The notes under the pieces were generated by a model. That model saw only the letters and a program-made list of their open reading frames with translations, was not told the origin of the DNA and did no database searches. DNA of 64,000 nt, taken from positions 1,860,001 through 1,924,000 of the forward strand of contig OZ245876.1 in the NCBI GenBank assembly GCA_965229445.1, read 5' to 3'. Both the position numbers and the translations under genes were made by a program. Numbering within the stretch: position 1 is the first letter of the stretch; each line of letters opens with the position of its first letter. Source of the stretch: Owenweeksia sp965229445 (lineage in GTDB: Bacteria > Bacteroidota > Bacteroidia > Flavobacteriales > Schleiferiaceae). Shown in pieces: positions 53,685 through 62,439 of the stretch.

Positions 53685-55166
53685 CTACTGACCTTCTGTC
53701 CCGCTTACAACGGAGTGCCGGGCGTGAAGCCTTCGACCCTCCCTTACTAGGATATCTAGGATTTCCTCAATATCCTTTCTTGATGTTCTGAAATTAACAA
53801 TGCAGGCTCTCAAGCAATACATGCCTCGAATCACGGCGTTAGAGAGAAAGACTTCACCACCCGCTTGCAATCCGTCCAACAGCTCTTCATTCAGATTATT
53901 GAGGTAGCTTTCCTCCTGAGGCTCTATGGGAACATAGCGCAGAGTGGTAATGCTTAAATGATGCGTCACGGCCTGAATCTCCGGGTAGGTTTCTCCGAGA
54001 TCATACATGTACTTTGCTAAATCAATATCTTCTCGGATCATTTCAACATATCCTTCCTTTCCGGCTTGTTGAAGACCCAACCAGACTTTAAGGGCTCGAA
54101 ATCCTCTTGAATTCTGCAGTCCGAATTCAAAGAAATTAGTTGCCTCCCCTTCTTTGCTGAAATTGTAGTAATCCGGGTGAGAACTGAAAGTCCTTCGCAA
54201 ATGAGCGGCATTTTTCACCAAAGTGCAACCGGCTTCCAGCGGACTATACAACCATTTATGCGGATCTAAAGCAATGCTGTCTGCCTGATCAATTCCCTTA
54301 AACATCGATTTCATTTCAGGTAATACTGACGCAGGGATTCCGTAGGCTCCGTCAATATGATACCACATATCGTAACGCCTGGCAACTTTTCCAAGCTCGT
54401 CAAGATCATCCACCACACCAGTACTTACATCCCCTGCCGTGCCAATAAGCATCATGGGTTGCTTTCCATCAACTAGATCCCTGTCAATTGCTTCCACCAA
54501 GGCAGTGATATCCATCCGGTTTTCTTTGTCCACCTTAATCCATTTCACCGCATTCAAACCATGACCGAATAGCACGGCGGCCTTCTCGATCCAGGTATGT
54601 GTTGACTTTGAGCAGTAAATTATGGCTTGTTTATCTGTTCCTCTTATTCCCTGTTCTTTAAATTCATTTGGCATTTTCATGCTTCGCCCGGCCAGAAAGC
54701 CCGTGAAATTGGCCATATTACCCCCACTTAGAAGCACTCCTGCACAAGATTTGGAAAGGCCAATAAACTCTGCTAACCAGCGCACCGTTTGTTTCTCTAT
54801 TTCAGTAGCAATCGGACTAAGAATTTCTGCCCCTACATTGGGATTGGCTGATGCTGCAAGTAAATCTGCAAGCATGCCTATTGGTGAAGGAGAGGATGTA
54901 ATGTATCCCATAAACTTGGGATGCCCATTGAATAAGGAATGATTATGCACTAAATCAGTTGCCTGAGAAAGAAGCTCATGTGCCGGTGCTCCCTTTTCTG
55001 GTAGTGCCCTATCACCCAAAACCTTAAGCAATTCCCCCGGAGGTTCAGCGGGTGTAACCGCCCGGTCAGAAATTCCCTTCAAGAAGTCTGAAATGTCATC
55101 CACAAGTTGGTGCCCGATCTCAGCAAATGATTCGGAATCCAGGTTAATTGGTGTCTCTCTGGCCAT
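53685..55166 (-). CDS. PLP-dependent group II decarboxylase
   Basis: A 493-residue fold-type I PLP enzyme of the glutamate/aromatic-amino-acid decarboxylase family. PLP contacts are visible: the stacking His region SKSTHTWIEKAAV, the Asp of WYHIDGAYG, and the Schiff-base lysine in ALDPHKWLY. GGNMANFTGFLAGR and the C-terminal LRACIVNFRTS are also typical. The ATG at 55164-55166 fits the family start (MARETPINLD); an upstream ATG adds an unlikely tail. Substrate could be an aromatic or acidic amino acid. A converted fragment of the same gene lies at 49811-50101. Confidence 0.92.
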   Translation of the reverse strand: MARETPINLDSESFAEIGHQLVDDISDFLKGISDRAVTPAEPPGELLKVLGDRALPEKGAPAHELLSQATDLVHNHSLFNGHPKFMGYITSSPSPIGMLADLLAASANPNVGAEILSPIATEIEKQTVRWLAEFIGLSKSCAGVLLSGGNMANFTGFLAGRSMKMPNEFKEQGIRGTDKQAIIYCSKSTHTWIEKAAVLFGHGLNAVKWIKVDKENRMDITALVEAIDRDLVDGKQPMMLIGTAGDVSTGVVDDLDELGKVARRYDMWYHIDGAYGIPASVLPEMKSMFKGIDQADSIALDPHKWLYSPLEAGCTLVKNAAHLRRTFSSHPDYYNFSKEGEATNFFEFGLQNSRGFRALKVWLGLQQAGKEGYVEMIREDIDLAKYMYDLGETYPEIQAVTHHLSITTLRYVPIEPQEESYLNNLNEELLDGLQAGGEVFLSNAVIRGMYCLRACIVNFRTSRKDIEEILDILVREGRRLHARHSVVSGTEGQ

Positions 55167-55414
55167 ATTTACAAGTCTAAAGCAGCGGCTGCTGGTGCAG
55201 GAAGTTAAAATAATTATGAGCTTTCCTTCCAAATATTAATCTGGAAGATCCTTATCCGAAAGTACTCATTCTCCTGATTGGGACTTCCATAGGACATCAA
55301 AACACCAAGCCAGGCCAGAAGATTTGTTTTGCATTTGTGCTGAATCGACTAGGCTGGCATCACATTTATCATTTACCATAATAGTTTGCCCAGAGCCATC
55401 CAGATTATCTTAAT

Positions 55415-55801
55415 CTATTTCTTGCCATCTAAGCGCCAGGGTGGGTTAAGCCTGTTTTCACCAGCGTAATACAGTACGACCATATTGCCATCTGGATCCC
55501 TTAAACGCGCTTCGCGCCATAACCAGACCTGATCTGTAGGTTCTTGCTCAAACACGACTCCCTTTTCCTTTAATTTCAGAACCTTTTCATCCAAATCTTC
55601 ACACTCAAAATAAATTATTGGTGCACTCCCCTTTGCAAGCTGCTTCACAAAATGGATAGAAAAGCTGGCATTTCCCTCCGGGCACATAAATCGAGCATAA
55701 TCCGAACCAGAATGAACAATAAGAATTAAGCCTAAAGTATCATAAAATGAAATAGATGCATCGAGATTTATGCTGGGAACGGTTACTTGATTGAGATTCA
55801 T
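55415..55801 (-). CDS. VOC family (glyoxalase-like) protein
   Basis: A 128-residue vicinal-oxygen-chelate protein with two beta-alpha-beta-beta-beta halves. The first opens INLDASISFYDTLGL, the second has WREARLRDPDGNMVVLYY. The metal-ligand pattern is partial: the C-terminal Glu usually present (x-E-L) is replaced by Leu-Tyr, so metal binding is uncertain. It precedes the ECF sigma gene cluster on the minus strand (downstream of it, 38-bp gap). Many such proteins confer antibiotic resistance or act on small electrophiles; not determinable here. Confidence 0.8.
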   Translation of the reverse strand: MNLNQVTVPSINLDASISFYDTLGLILIVHSGSDYARFMCPEGNASFSIHFVKQLAKGSAPIIYFECEDLDEKVLKLKEKGVVFEQEPTDQVWLWREARLRDPDGNMVVLYYAGENRLNPPWRLDGKK

Positions 55802-55839
55802 TAATTCTTTAAGTATAAGATTAAATTGAGTTTATCTCG

Positions 55840-57087
55840 TCAATGGAGCAAGGAGCTCCTTTTGTTTCTAATATACTCTTGTTCCGCCTTATGGGCACAG
55901 TTTTCCAATGCCTTGTTTAAATAGGCAACCGCCTTATCAAATTGCTCCCTAAATATGTAGTATTCTGCATAGGTACCGTATAGAAGATAAAGTCGCTGAT
56001 TTAATCCTGCGGGAACAATGTCATCCAAAAGCATTTTAGCCGTATCCAACTTTCCGGCGTGAAGCAGTGCCACAATTTTAGATAAGAGAATGTGCACGGA
56101 ATCCATCGATTCTAGAATTCGATCGTAATAGTCCAATATTGCATTCCAATCCGTGTTCTCAAATTTTATGGCTCTTACGTGCTCTGCCGCAATTGCAGCT
56201 TCCCATAGATAACTGGAACGATCTGTATAACTCATGGCTGTTTCCAATGCTTTATTGCCCATTAATATCAGTGGCATATGCCATTTGGATCGATCCTGAT
56301 TTTTTAAATCTACCATTACCCCGCTTTCCATGCGAGATTCAAGCCTTGAGGAATGAAAACACATAAGTGAAAACAAGGCATACACGGCACCAGATCTGAA
56401 TTCCTGTTTAATAAGAAGCAATTTAGCCAGGCGCAGAGCCTCCCCACATAGCTCTTGATCCAATAAAGAGTCCGACTTGACAGATTGAAATCCTTCATTG
56501 AATATCAGGTAAATGATCTGTAAAACTCCGGCCATCCTGTCTTTTATCTGGGCTGGGGCTGGATATCCCAGGACAATGCCTTCAGATTTGATTTTCTTCC
56601 TTGCCCGTGAAAGTCGCTTCTTTATGCTCTCTTCTTTTATGGCCAGAGCCGAAGCAATTTCACGCATGGAAAACCCAGATACTGTTTTAAGCGCAAAGGC
56701 AATTTGCTCTTCGCGAGAAAAGCTGGGATGACAAGCAACAAAGATCATTCGCAATTGACTATCTTCTACCTCATGATCCAGGAAGTAGTCGTTTAGCGTG
56801 TCGGGAGTTAGCTTGCTTTGAATAGCTCTTTCCCTGCTTTCACGTGCCTTTCCCTGTCTGAGTAGATCAATGGCTCGGTTTCGTGCAGCAAGACTCAGCC
56901 AGGCTTCAGGATTCTCCGGAGCTTTAACCCGCCACTTAATCGAGGCCTGCAGAAAAGTATCTTGAATGCAATCCTCAATTAATTCAAGTTGGTTAAGACC
57001 AAAGGCCCTGGACAGGCCGGCGACCAACTTTCCATATTGATGTCTGAAAAGATGATCAACCAGACCGGCTGTAGTATCCTTACTCAA
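55840..57087 (-). CDS. ECF RNA polymerase sigma factor, ECF42-like, with C-terminal extension
   Basis: A 415-residue sigma factor: region 2 (LIEDCIQDTFLQA, ARNRAIDLLRQGKARE), region 4 (GFSMREIASALAIKEESIKKRLSRARKKI), then about 230 residues of helical, TPR-like sequence (LYLLYGTYAEYYIFREQFDKA...). This plan and a YCII/DGPF partner match the ECF42 group, whose extension is needed for activity and which lacks a classical anti-sigma factor. The start is a TTG overlapping the partner gene by 8 bp because a stop precedes it. Confidence 0.88.
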   Translation of the reverse strand: MSKDTTAGLVDHLFRHQYGKLVAGLSRAFGLNQLELIEDCIQDTFLQASIKWRVKAPENPEAWLSLAARNRAIDLLRQGKARESRERAIQSKLTPDTLNDYFLDHEVEDSQLRMIFVACHPSFSREEQIAFALKTVSGFSMREIASALAIKEESIKKRLSRARKKIKSEGIVLGYPAPAQIKDRMAGVLQIIYLIFNEGFQSVKSDSLLDQELCGEALRLAKLLLIKQEFRSGAVYALFSLMCFHSSRLESRMESGVMVDLKNQDRSKWHMPLILMGNKALETAMSYTDRSSYLWEAAIAAEHVRAIKFENTDWNAILDYYDRILESMDSVHILLSKIVALLHAGKLDTAKMLLDDIVPAGLNQRLYLLYGTYAEYYIFREQFDKAVAYLNKALENCAHKAEQEYIRNKRSSLLH

Positions 57088-57424
57088 ACTTCATGATCTC
57101 TCGAATTTCTACGGTGCCTCCCAAATCATAATCGGGATAATCCTGAGCCACTTCTTTGGCTTTCTCCAAGCTTTCTACCTCGATATTGTAATATCCTCCT
57201 ATGAGCTCTTTGCTTTCTACAAAGGGACCGTCAGACTCAATTCTATCCGGACCGGAAATTCGGTGGGCCTGTGGTATCAAAGCTTCGCCGCCTCTCAGTA
57301 TCCCTTGATCCTGCATCTTCTGGCCCCAGGCCATCCATTTTCCCATGCGCTGCTGCAATTGCTCTGGTGACAAGCCCAGTTCTTCATAACTGGCCCCGAT
57401 AAATACCATCATAAAATCTTTCAT
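57080..57424 (-). CDS. YCII-related (DGPF) protein
   Basis: A 114-residue dimeric alpha-beta-barrel protein. It starts MKDFMMVFIGASY and contains DRIESDGPFVESKELIGGYY, the DGPF signature, and the tail GTVEIREI. Such proteins are the usual genomic partners and probable targets of ECF42 sigma factors. It overlaps the sigma gene by 8 bp. Active-site His of true YCII enzymes is not evident, so a catalytic role is uncertain. Confidence 0.9.
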   Translation of the reverse strand: MKDFMMVFIGASYEELGLSPEQLQQRMGKWMAWGQKMQDQGILRGGEALIPQAHRISGPDRIESDGPFVESKELIGGYYNIEVESLEKAKEVAQDYPDYDLGGTVEIREIMKFE

Positions 57425-57593
57425 GCTAATAGTTTTAAATATTTAAATAAATGATTCCTTCAACCCGGGCCATCACCCACCACTCTATACCTGGGGTTCA
57501 CAACAGCATCATCAATTCAGGCGATAACAAGTGGCTTTCAATGCTAAAAGGTAAAATGATTTCCCGAATTAAAAGGGGGTTGGAATGGTTTCC

Positions 57594-57968
57594 TTAATTC
57601 ATGGAATGTAATGCCACCCGATTGCCCTCTGTATCAGTAAATTGAGCCATATAGCCATGCTTACCAATAGCAGTTTTTGGAACAATAATCTTGCCCCCTG
57701 CCTTTTCTACTCTCGACAAAGCTTCGGATAAATCATCGCCACCATTTAGATAGACCAGCGGTCCAGCCTGGGAAGGTTCATATCCTGGTCCGGAGGCGAT
57801 ACCACCACCCACTCCATTCTCCCAATCTGAGGGAAAAAACGCCATAGTCATACCCATATCCTCCATGGTCATGGTTTCCATTTCTCCCTCAAATAGAGTT
57901 TCGTAGAATGATTTGGCTCTGTTAAAGTCCTTCGCTGGAATTTCGAACCAGTTGATTGCATTTTTCAT
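57594..57968 (-). CDS. VOC family protein
   Basis: A 124-residue glyoxalase-superfamily protein: INWFEIPAKDFNRAKSFY start, MAFFPSDWENGVGGG loop, GPLVYLNGGDDLSEAL and the final DTEGNRVALHS. It resembles the PhnB-distant VOC group with a G-rich first-half loop, sometimes a methylmalonyl or lactoylglutathione relative, but substrate is unknown. It lies upstream of the DGPF-sigma pair with a 170-bp gap. Confidence 0.85.
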   Translation of the reverse strand: MKNAINWFEIPAKDFNRAKSFYETLFEGEMETMTMEDMGMTMAFFPSDWENGVGGGIASGPGYEPSQAGPLVYLNGGDDLSEALSRVEKAGGKIIVPKTAIGKHGYMAQFTDTEGNRVALHSMN

Positions 57969-58362
57969 CTTAATATGATTTTTGTTAAAACATTATTTAC
58001 TCCTAAGACGAAACTGATAATCGAAAGGGGGACATTGGGGTGGAAATGTTGATTGGTTGCGTGGTCTTTTCTCTCGACTTCGCCTAAAAAAGCCAGAAGC
58101 ATACCTCTGGGCGAAGAGCATGAAGGCAAACCTAAGCGGGGTCCTGCTACACGCCGTGGCTAACAGATTGCAATAAAGATAAATACACATGTGATGGCGT
58201 GAAAGGTATAAAGCTTGCCCTTGGCTTAGACTTTGCTCGGGAGGAAATAGGGTTACGCCAGCCAATAGAAACCAAAGGCGGCTGTCTGGATCATTTCGCG
58301 AACCAGATCCTTCATACTTTCAAATCTAATCTTCTCAGGTTCAGTTAACTGAGAACCGATCG

Positions 58363-58740
58363 TTAAAACATGCCATTCCCATGTGCTTGCTCTGTAGGTA
58401 CCTTCTGCATGGCATCCCAATGCTCACATATCTTCCCATTTTCATCAAAACGAAAGAAATCCATGGTGACATACTCTTCATTTCCCGGCCAAACCTGATG
58501 GGTATGTAAGGCTACCAGGTTTCCTTCTGCCACACTCCTTACAAATTTTATTGACTTATCGGGATATTCCCGCTGCATTTGCTCAAAATAACGGATAAAC
58601 CCCTGTGGACCATCTTCTACCATGGGGTTATGCTGAATGTATAATTCTCCCACGTATAATTCTACCGCTAGCTTAGGGTTTCCCAAAAAAGCTGTGCGGT
58701 AAAACTCAATGGCTTTTTGTTTGTTGGTTTCTATGGACAT
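58363..58740 (-). CDS. SnoaL-like (NTF2-fold) protein
   Basis: A 125-residue protein of the SnoaL/NTF2 fold, beginning NKQKAIEFYRTAFLGNP with a conserved YIQHNP-x(4)-GP pocket and the ALHTHQVWPG and DFFRFDENGKICEHWD strands. Family members include ester cyclases, hydroxylase partners and detoxifying enzymes; the active-site Asp/His pair is retained in the HWD motif. No operon partner is obvious. Confidence 0.85.
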   Translation of the reverse strand: MSIETNKQKAIEFYRTAFLGNPKLAVELYVGELYIQHNPMVEDGPQGFIRYFEQMQREYPDKSIKFVRSVAEGNLVALHTHQVWPGNEEYVTMDFFRFDENGKICEHWDAMQKVPTEQAHGNGMF

Positions 58741-58772
58741 TTCCGGCGTGAATAATGTGATTTAGATATCTC

Positions 58773-59159
58773 CTAATCTTGAGTATCCTTATATTCAATA
58801 TGCACTTCCAACCTATTGCTTTCAGGATCTAAGCTAGCTTTCCAACGTGTATTTTCATTATCGCCTTCTGCCAAATACATGCCTTCATGAAGTTTAAACT
58901 CATGTTTTAAAGCATAATCCTCAACGGCCGTATACTCCGGGTCAAGCACAAAACTGGAATTCTTGAATCCATCCCCACAGCTGCAATCATAATCTACTAT
59001 TTTGGGGATGTTAATACCAGTTCTAAGTTCAATATTATCAATATTAAACCTTTCACAGTCCGTTCTTTGATAGATATGGCGAGCCAGCAATTTAAAACCT
59101 ACCATAAAGGATACTATCATCACCAGCATCACGGCCAAGCCTATCACTAAATGTTTCAT
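58773..59159 (-). CDS. Single-span membrane hypothetical protein
   Basis: A 128-residue protein with one N-terminal membrane helix (about 5-27) and a soluble remainder containing CSCGDGF and a pair of cysteines, possibly a disulfide or metal site. I do not recognise the family. It is followed closely by the SnoaL-like gene on the same strand. Subcellular location: inner membrane with an extracytoplasmic domain, or a lipid-free anchor; both are inferences. Confidence 0.6.
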   Translation of the reverse strand: MKHLVIGLAVMLVMIVSFMVGFKLLARHIYQRTDCERFNIDNIELRTGINIPKIVDYDCSCGDGFKNSSFVLDPEYTAVEDYALKHEFKLHEGMYLAEGDNENTRWKASLDPESNRLEVHIEYKDTQD

Positions 59160-59266
59160 TGCTTTAGAATTTGGTTTACTAATGAACGTTCAAAAGCTCG
59201 CATTAATATAATCCAACTACCAGAAATCAAGTTGCAATGCTGGTTAAAAGGAAGCAAATTTTCGAC

Positions 59267-59725
59267 CTATTCGAAATACTCTGAATAAATCTTTAGATGT
59301 TCCTCCAAAGCTTTAAGGTTTGTCTCGCTCACTTCCGGATGGGCAGAATCTAATTCACCCATGTATTTCTTTATAGGGAGCAGGAAATTGTGCAATTGAT
59401 TATGAGCCTCTCCTTTCATAGTACACTTCTGAAATATCGTGGTAAACTCGTGTTTTAAGGTATCAGCCAGTTCTGAGTAGCCATCTGCACCCACACGGCT
59501 TCTAAATTCCTCAATGATGTTGATCATATTATTCACTCCCTCGGTGGTTTCAGAATTCGCCTGCCAGCGAGCACCATCATTCAGCAAAATGTCACCCGAC
59601 GTATGCACATGTGACTCCGTATTTTCTTCAGATGGTGAATGTTCATGAACTTCTTGATTGGAACATGAGGTGTTGATAAGAGCTAATAACAGCAGACTTA
59701 TGCAATAGGAAGACTTAATAGACAT
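59267..59725 (-). CDS. His-rich lipoprotein, possibly metal related
   Basis: A 152-residue lipoprotein (lipobox NTSC). Just after the lipid cysteine is a flexible His/Glu-rich stretch (VHEHSPSEE, ESHVHTSG), then a helical domain with LNDGARWQAN, CTMKGEAHNQLHNFL and LEEHLKIY. Similar Bacteroidota lipoproteins, recalled but not checked, sit near copper or heavy-metal genes. The His-rich tail and Cys-Met pair suggest metal binding. No metal transporter is adjacent here. Confidence 0.65.
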   Translation of the reverse strand: MSIKSSYCISLLLLALINTSCSNQEVHEHSPSEENTESHVHTSGDILLNDGARWQANSETTEGVNNMINIIEEFRSRVGADGYSELADTLKHEFTTIFQKCTMKGEAHNQLHNFLLPIKKYMGELDSAHPEVSETNLKALEEHLKIYSEYFE

Positions 59726-60053
59726 AAAAAAGTTTCTAAAATTATGTAATGACCGGTAAAGTTTACAAAGTTAGGTCATCCATCAAAGTGACAAGCAATA
59801 CACATTAAGCTGGAAATACGGGTACAATATGGAAGTCAACCAACCAACTTCTACAGGAATTACATGTCAATCATATTAGCAAGTCTTATAATTTATCGAG
59901 CTGCATTTAGAATGGAGGCTTTGTCGAGGGTTCGCCAGTGACTGCGGTTTGATTGGTGCTCTTATTGCCCTTGTCCACATTCTAGCTTCCCAAATCGCAG
60001 CTTTTACAGCCTCCTTCTTTCAAACATCTATTAGCAAAAAGGTAGAAGACGAA
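59726..60053. other. 328-bp intergenic region
   Basis: No supported gene, RNA or clear repeat. It should contain the promoter of the His-rich lipoprotein gene (minus strand). Sequence is A/T-rich without an evident -7/-33 pair. Confidence 0.4.
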
Positions 60054-60467
60054 CTAGTCAATAATTCGCACCACACCGCGATACAAAAACTCGGTTTCAT
60101 CCTTGCTCTGCCTTACATCGTATTTTAATCCGACAAACTCTGCACCCCGGTACGACACAGCTTTCTTTTTTCTCACCAGCTCAATTCCCTCCCAATCATT
60201 CATCCTGATTTCAATGATCGCGCAAAGCTCATCACTTTGAACATTAAAAAGCAAGTACTCTACCCCATCCCTCGCTTCGTATTTCTTTAACCAATAGGTC
60301 AATTCATTCTGATCCACCCGGTGCAGTTCATGCACCAGCTCCTCTTTATACTCCTGGTTATGAGGCTCATATTGATCAAATACCGGGTTTTTATTGCTGC
60401 AGTCTGGTCTATCGCATGCCAGATTTACAAGCAACAAACAGAGTAAAATGCATTGATATGATTTCAT
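60054..60467 (-). CDS. Small lipoprotein, hypothetical
   Basis: A 137-residue lipoprotein: MKSYQCILLCLLLVNLAC signal with lipobox NLAC, then a soluble domain. I do not recognise the domain. The longer reading starts at 60524 inside the preceding gene; the ATG at 60465-60467 gives a proper signal peptide. It lies 44 bp downstream of the beta-barrel gene on the same strand and may share its message. Confidence 0.7.
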   Translation of the reverse strand: MKSYQCILLCLLLVNLACDRPDCSNKNPVFDQYEPHNQEYKEELVHELHRVDQNELTYWLKKYEARDGVEYLLFNVQSDELCAIIEIRMNDWEGIELVRKKKAVSYRGAEFVGLKYDVRQSKDETEFLYRGVVRIID

Positions 60468-60511
60468 AAGGCCAAAGGGATGATCTAGACGAATACTCAA
60501 AGGTGTAAGGC

Positions 60512-61255
60512 TTATGTTTTCCATCCAACAGACAGCTTCAACACGGCGGAATAGGGATACCTAGACCGGGGAGTTCCTGTATAAATATCGGTTAAGACAA
60601 AGTCGAAATGTGGCCCTACTGCCACAAAAAACTTATTGTTGACATCAAATTTATAGCTCACGCCCACACTGCCCGTTAGTATTAAATCACGCAAAGGAGC
60701 CACATATTCATGTTTAGAAACTTCTTTGAATCCATCCTCAAATACTTTTACCATTCTTTGAGAACTATACAAATGGACTCCCCCACCGATACCTCCCATT
60801 AACCCTAGTGAGGAATGTTTTTGCTTACGCATAGACCACCTCAACCAGAGCGGAACTACCAGGTAATTGTAGGTATATTGAAACTTAGAGGTGAAATCAC
60901 CATAGTCTTCACGGGTTTGATATACAAATCCATAATGTGGATCAATCCCATCCGGAAAACTCAGGCTGTGAAAATTAGCTTTGATCTGATCGCCAAAGCT
61001 TTGAAAACCTATACCAGAAATGAGCCCTAGTCGCCGGTTTAGGGGAATATCAGCCTGAAGATGAACTTGATGCACGACCAGCGGATAGTTATTTCCAGTA
61101 TTGCCCAGCCTCACTCCCTGCTCATCCAGTAGTATTCGATAGCCTACACCAGCACCATAGGATAGACTATAATGCACGCTTTCCGGTTGTGCTTTAAGCA
61201 TCCCTAAGGCACAAATCGAAAACAGGCACGCGATCAGCCCTCTGCGCTTCCACAT
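60512..61255 (-). CDS. Outer-membrane beta-barrel protein (PorT-like)
   Basis: A 247-residue protein with a signal peptide (GMLKAQ) and alternating amphipathic strands ending in an aromatic/basic residue (KLSVGWKT), the pattern of OMP_b-brl/PorT-type eight-stranded barrels. Strand examples: YGAGVGYRILL, LGLISGIGFQSFG, NYLVVPLWLRWSM. Such barrels are common in Bacteroidota outer membranes; one relative, PorT, serves type IX secretion, but this protein shows no specific sign of that role. The downstream gene is a small lipoprotein. Confidence 0.8.
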   Translation of the reverse strand: MWKRRGLIACLFSICALGMLKAQPESVHYSLSYGAGVGYRILLDEQGVRLGNTGNNYPLVVHQVHLQADIPLNRRLGLISGIGFQSFGDQIKANFHSLSFPDGIDPHYGFVYQTREDYGDFTSKFQYTYNYLVVPLWLRWSMRKQKHSSLGLMGGIGGGVHLYSSQRMVKVFEDGFKEVSKHEYVAPLRDLILTGSVGVSYKFDVNNKFFVAVGPHFDFVLTDIYTGTPRSRYPYSAVLKLSVGWKT

Positions 61256-61300
61256 GCTACTAAGATCATTAATTTAATTAAGGCTATCAAGAGTCTGTGT

Positions 61301-62251
61301 TCAATCTTTAAATTCAACGCTAGATTGTCTCCTGCGGTTTACCTGGAGCCGGGTCACATCAGGACGAGAATAATGACCGGATGGATCAAAATTCTGTCGC
61401 TCCTGTAGTACTTTATCGTGATCAATTACCGTGGTGATTAGTCCTTCTTTATCTACTAGCGGTGGAAGCACCCATTCACCATCCGGACCGGCCACACATG
61501 ATCCGCCGTTAGCAATTATCTCCGGGGCATTTTCCAAAATTTGGTCCTGGTGGGGAATCTCTTCACCAATGTGTTCCCGACGGAACAGACCACCCACGGA
61601 AATTACATAAGACCTGGATTCTCTGGCAATAAAGCGAGTTACATCCCTGGTATGATGGTCAGCTCCCGGCCATACTGCAATGTGCAGGTCTTCCCCCAAA
61701 GCATACAAAGCAGCACGTGCAAGAGGCATCCAATTCTCCCAACAGTTTAGTCCACCCACTTTGAAGTTCCCCAACTTATGCACTTGCAAACCGTGACCAT
61801 CGCCGGGAGACCAGGCCAGGCGTTCTTCGTAGGTGGGTTGTAATTTTCGGTGTACCGATTGAACCTGACCTGCCGCATTGATGTAAACCAGGGAACAGTA
61901 TAAACTATGTCCACCCCGATCTGCTGGTCGTTCAATGATACCGAGGTAAGCGGCGATCTCATGTTCTCTGCAAATTTTACCTACCTCATCCAGATCCCCA
62001 TTCTCTAAAACAACCGCATGCTTTACATAGTGCGCAAAAATTTCCTTTTGCTTTGTTGAGTTAAAACTACTGGCATGCGTGAGGTCCAACCAAAAGGGAT
62101 AACCTGGTATCAGGCCTTCACTGAAAACCACCAGGTCGCATTGCTCCTCTCCTGCCTTCTTAACATAACTCTCAACTTTAGTGAGTGTAGCCGCTTTATT
62201 AAACCAGATCGGTGAGATCTGCGCCATGGCAATTTTTAGCTTTCGCGACAT
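61301..62251 (-). CDS. Nitrilase / carbon-nitrogen hydrolase
   Basis: A 316-residue member of the nitrilase superfamily with the full Glu-Lys-Cys triad: E45 in VVFSEGLIPGYP, K136 in HRKLQPTYEE and C170 in GLNCWENWMPLAR. The CWE-N motif and the PxYPxW-like loop point to branch 1, true nitrilases that hydrolyse nitriles to acids and ammonia, rather than amidases. The C-terminal region with GPDGEWVLPP completes the fold. No nitrile pathway genes adjoin. Substrate (aliphatic or aryl) not determined. Confidence 0.9.
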   Translation of the reverse strand: MSRKLKIAMAQISPIWFNKAATLTKVESYVKKAGEEQCDLVVFSEGLIPGYPFWLDLTHASSFNSTKQKEIFAHYVKHAVVLENGDLDEVGKICREHEIAAYLGIIERPADRGGHSLYCSLVYINAAGQVQSVHRKLQPTYEERLAWSPGDGHGLQVHKLGNFKVGGLNCWENWMPLARAALYALGEDLHIAVWPGADHHTRDVTRFIARESRSYVISVGGLFRREHIGEEIPHQDQILENAPEIIANGGSCVAGPDGEWVLPPLVDKEGLITTVIDHDKVLQERQNFDPSGHYSRPDVTRLQVNRRRQSSVEFKD

Positions 62252-62439
62252 AGTTGCTGGAAATTGGGATTCATTGGAGAGACAGCTCTTTGTGTTATGG
62301 TATGATCACTAATTGGTGCGTTATTGCTTATAAAGACTTTTAATATGTTCATTGGCAATCATTCCTATTCCAATTTATACTAACACTTTAAGTATTCCTG
62401 TTAATATCATTAATTTTAAATATTTTAGCATATTATGGC

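Noticed and set aside
57993..58265. 90-codon minus-strand frame between VOC and SnoaL-like genes
   Set aside because: No recognisable domain, odd Arg/Ser/Pro-rich ending, no ribosome site; probably noncoding.
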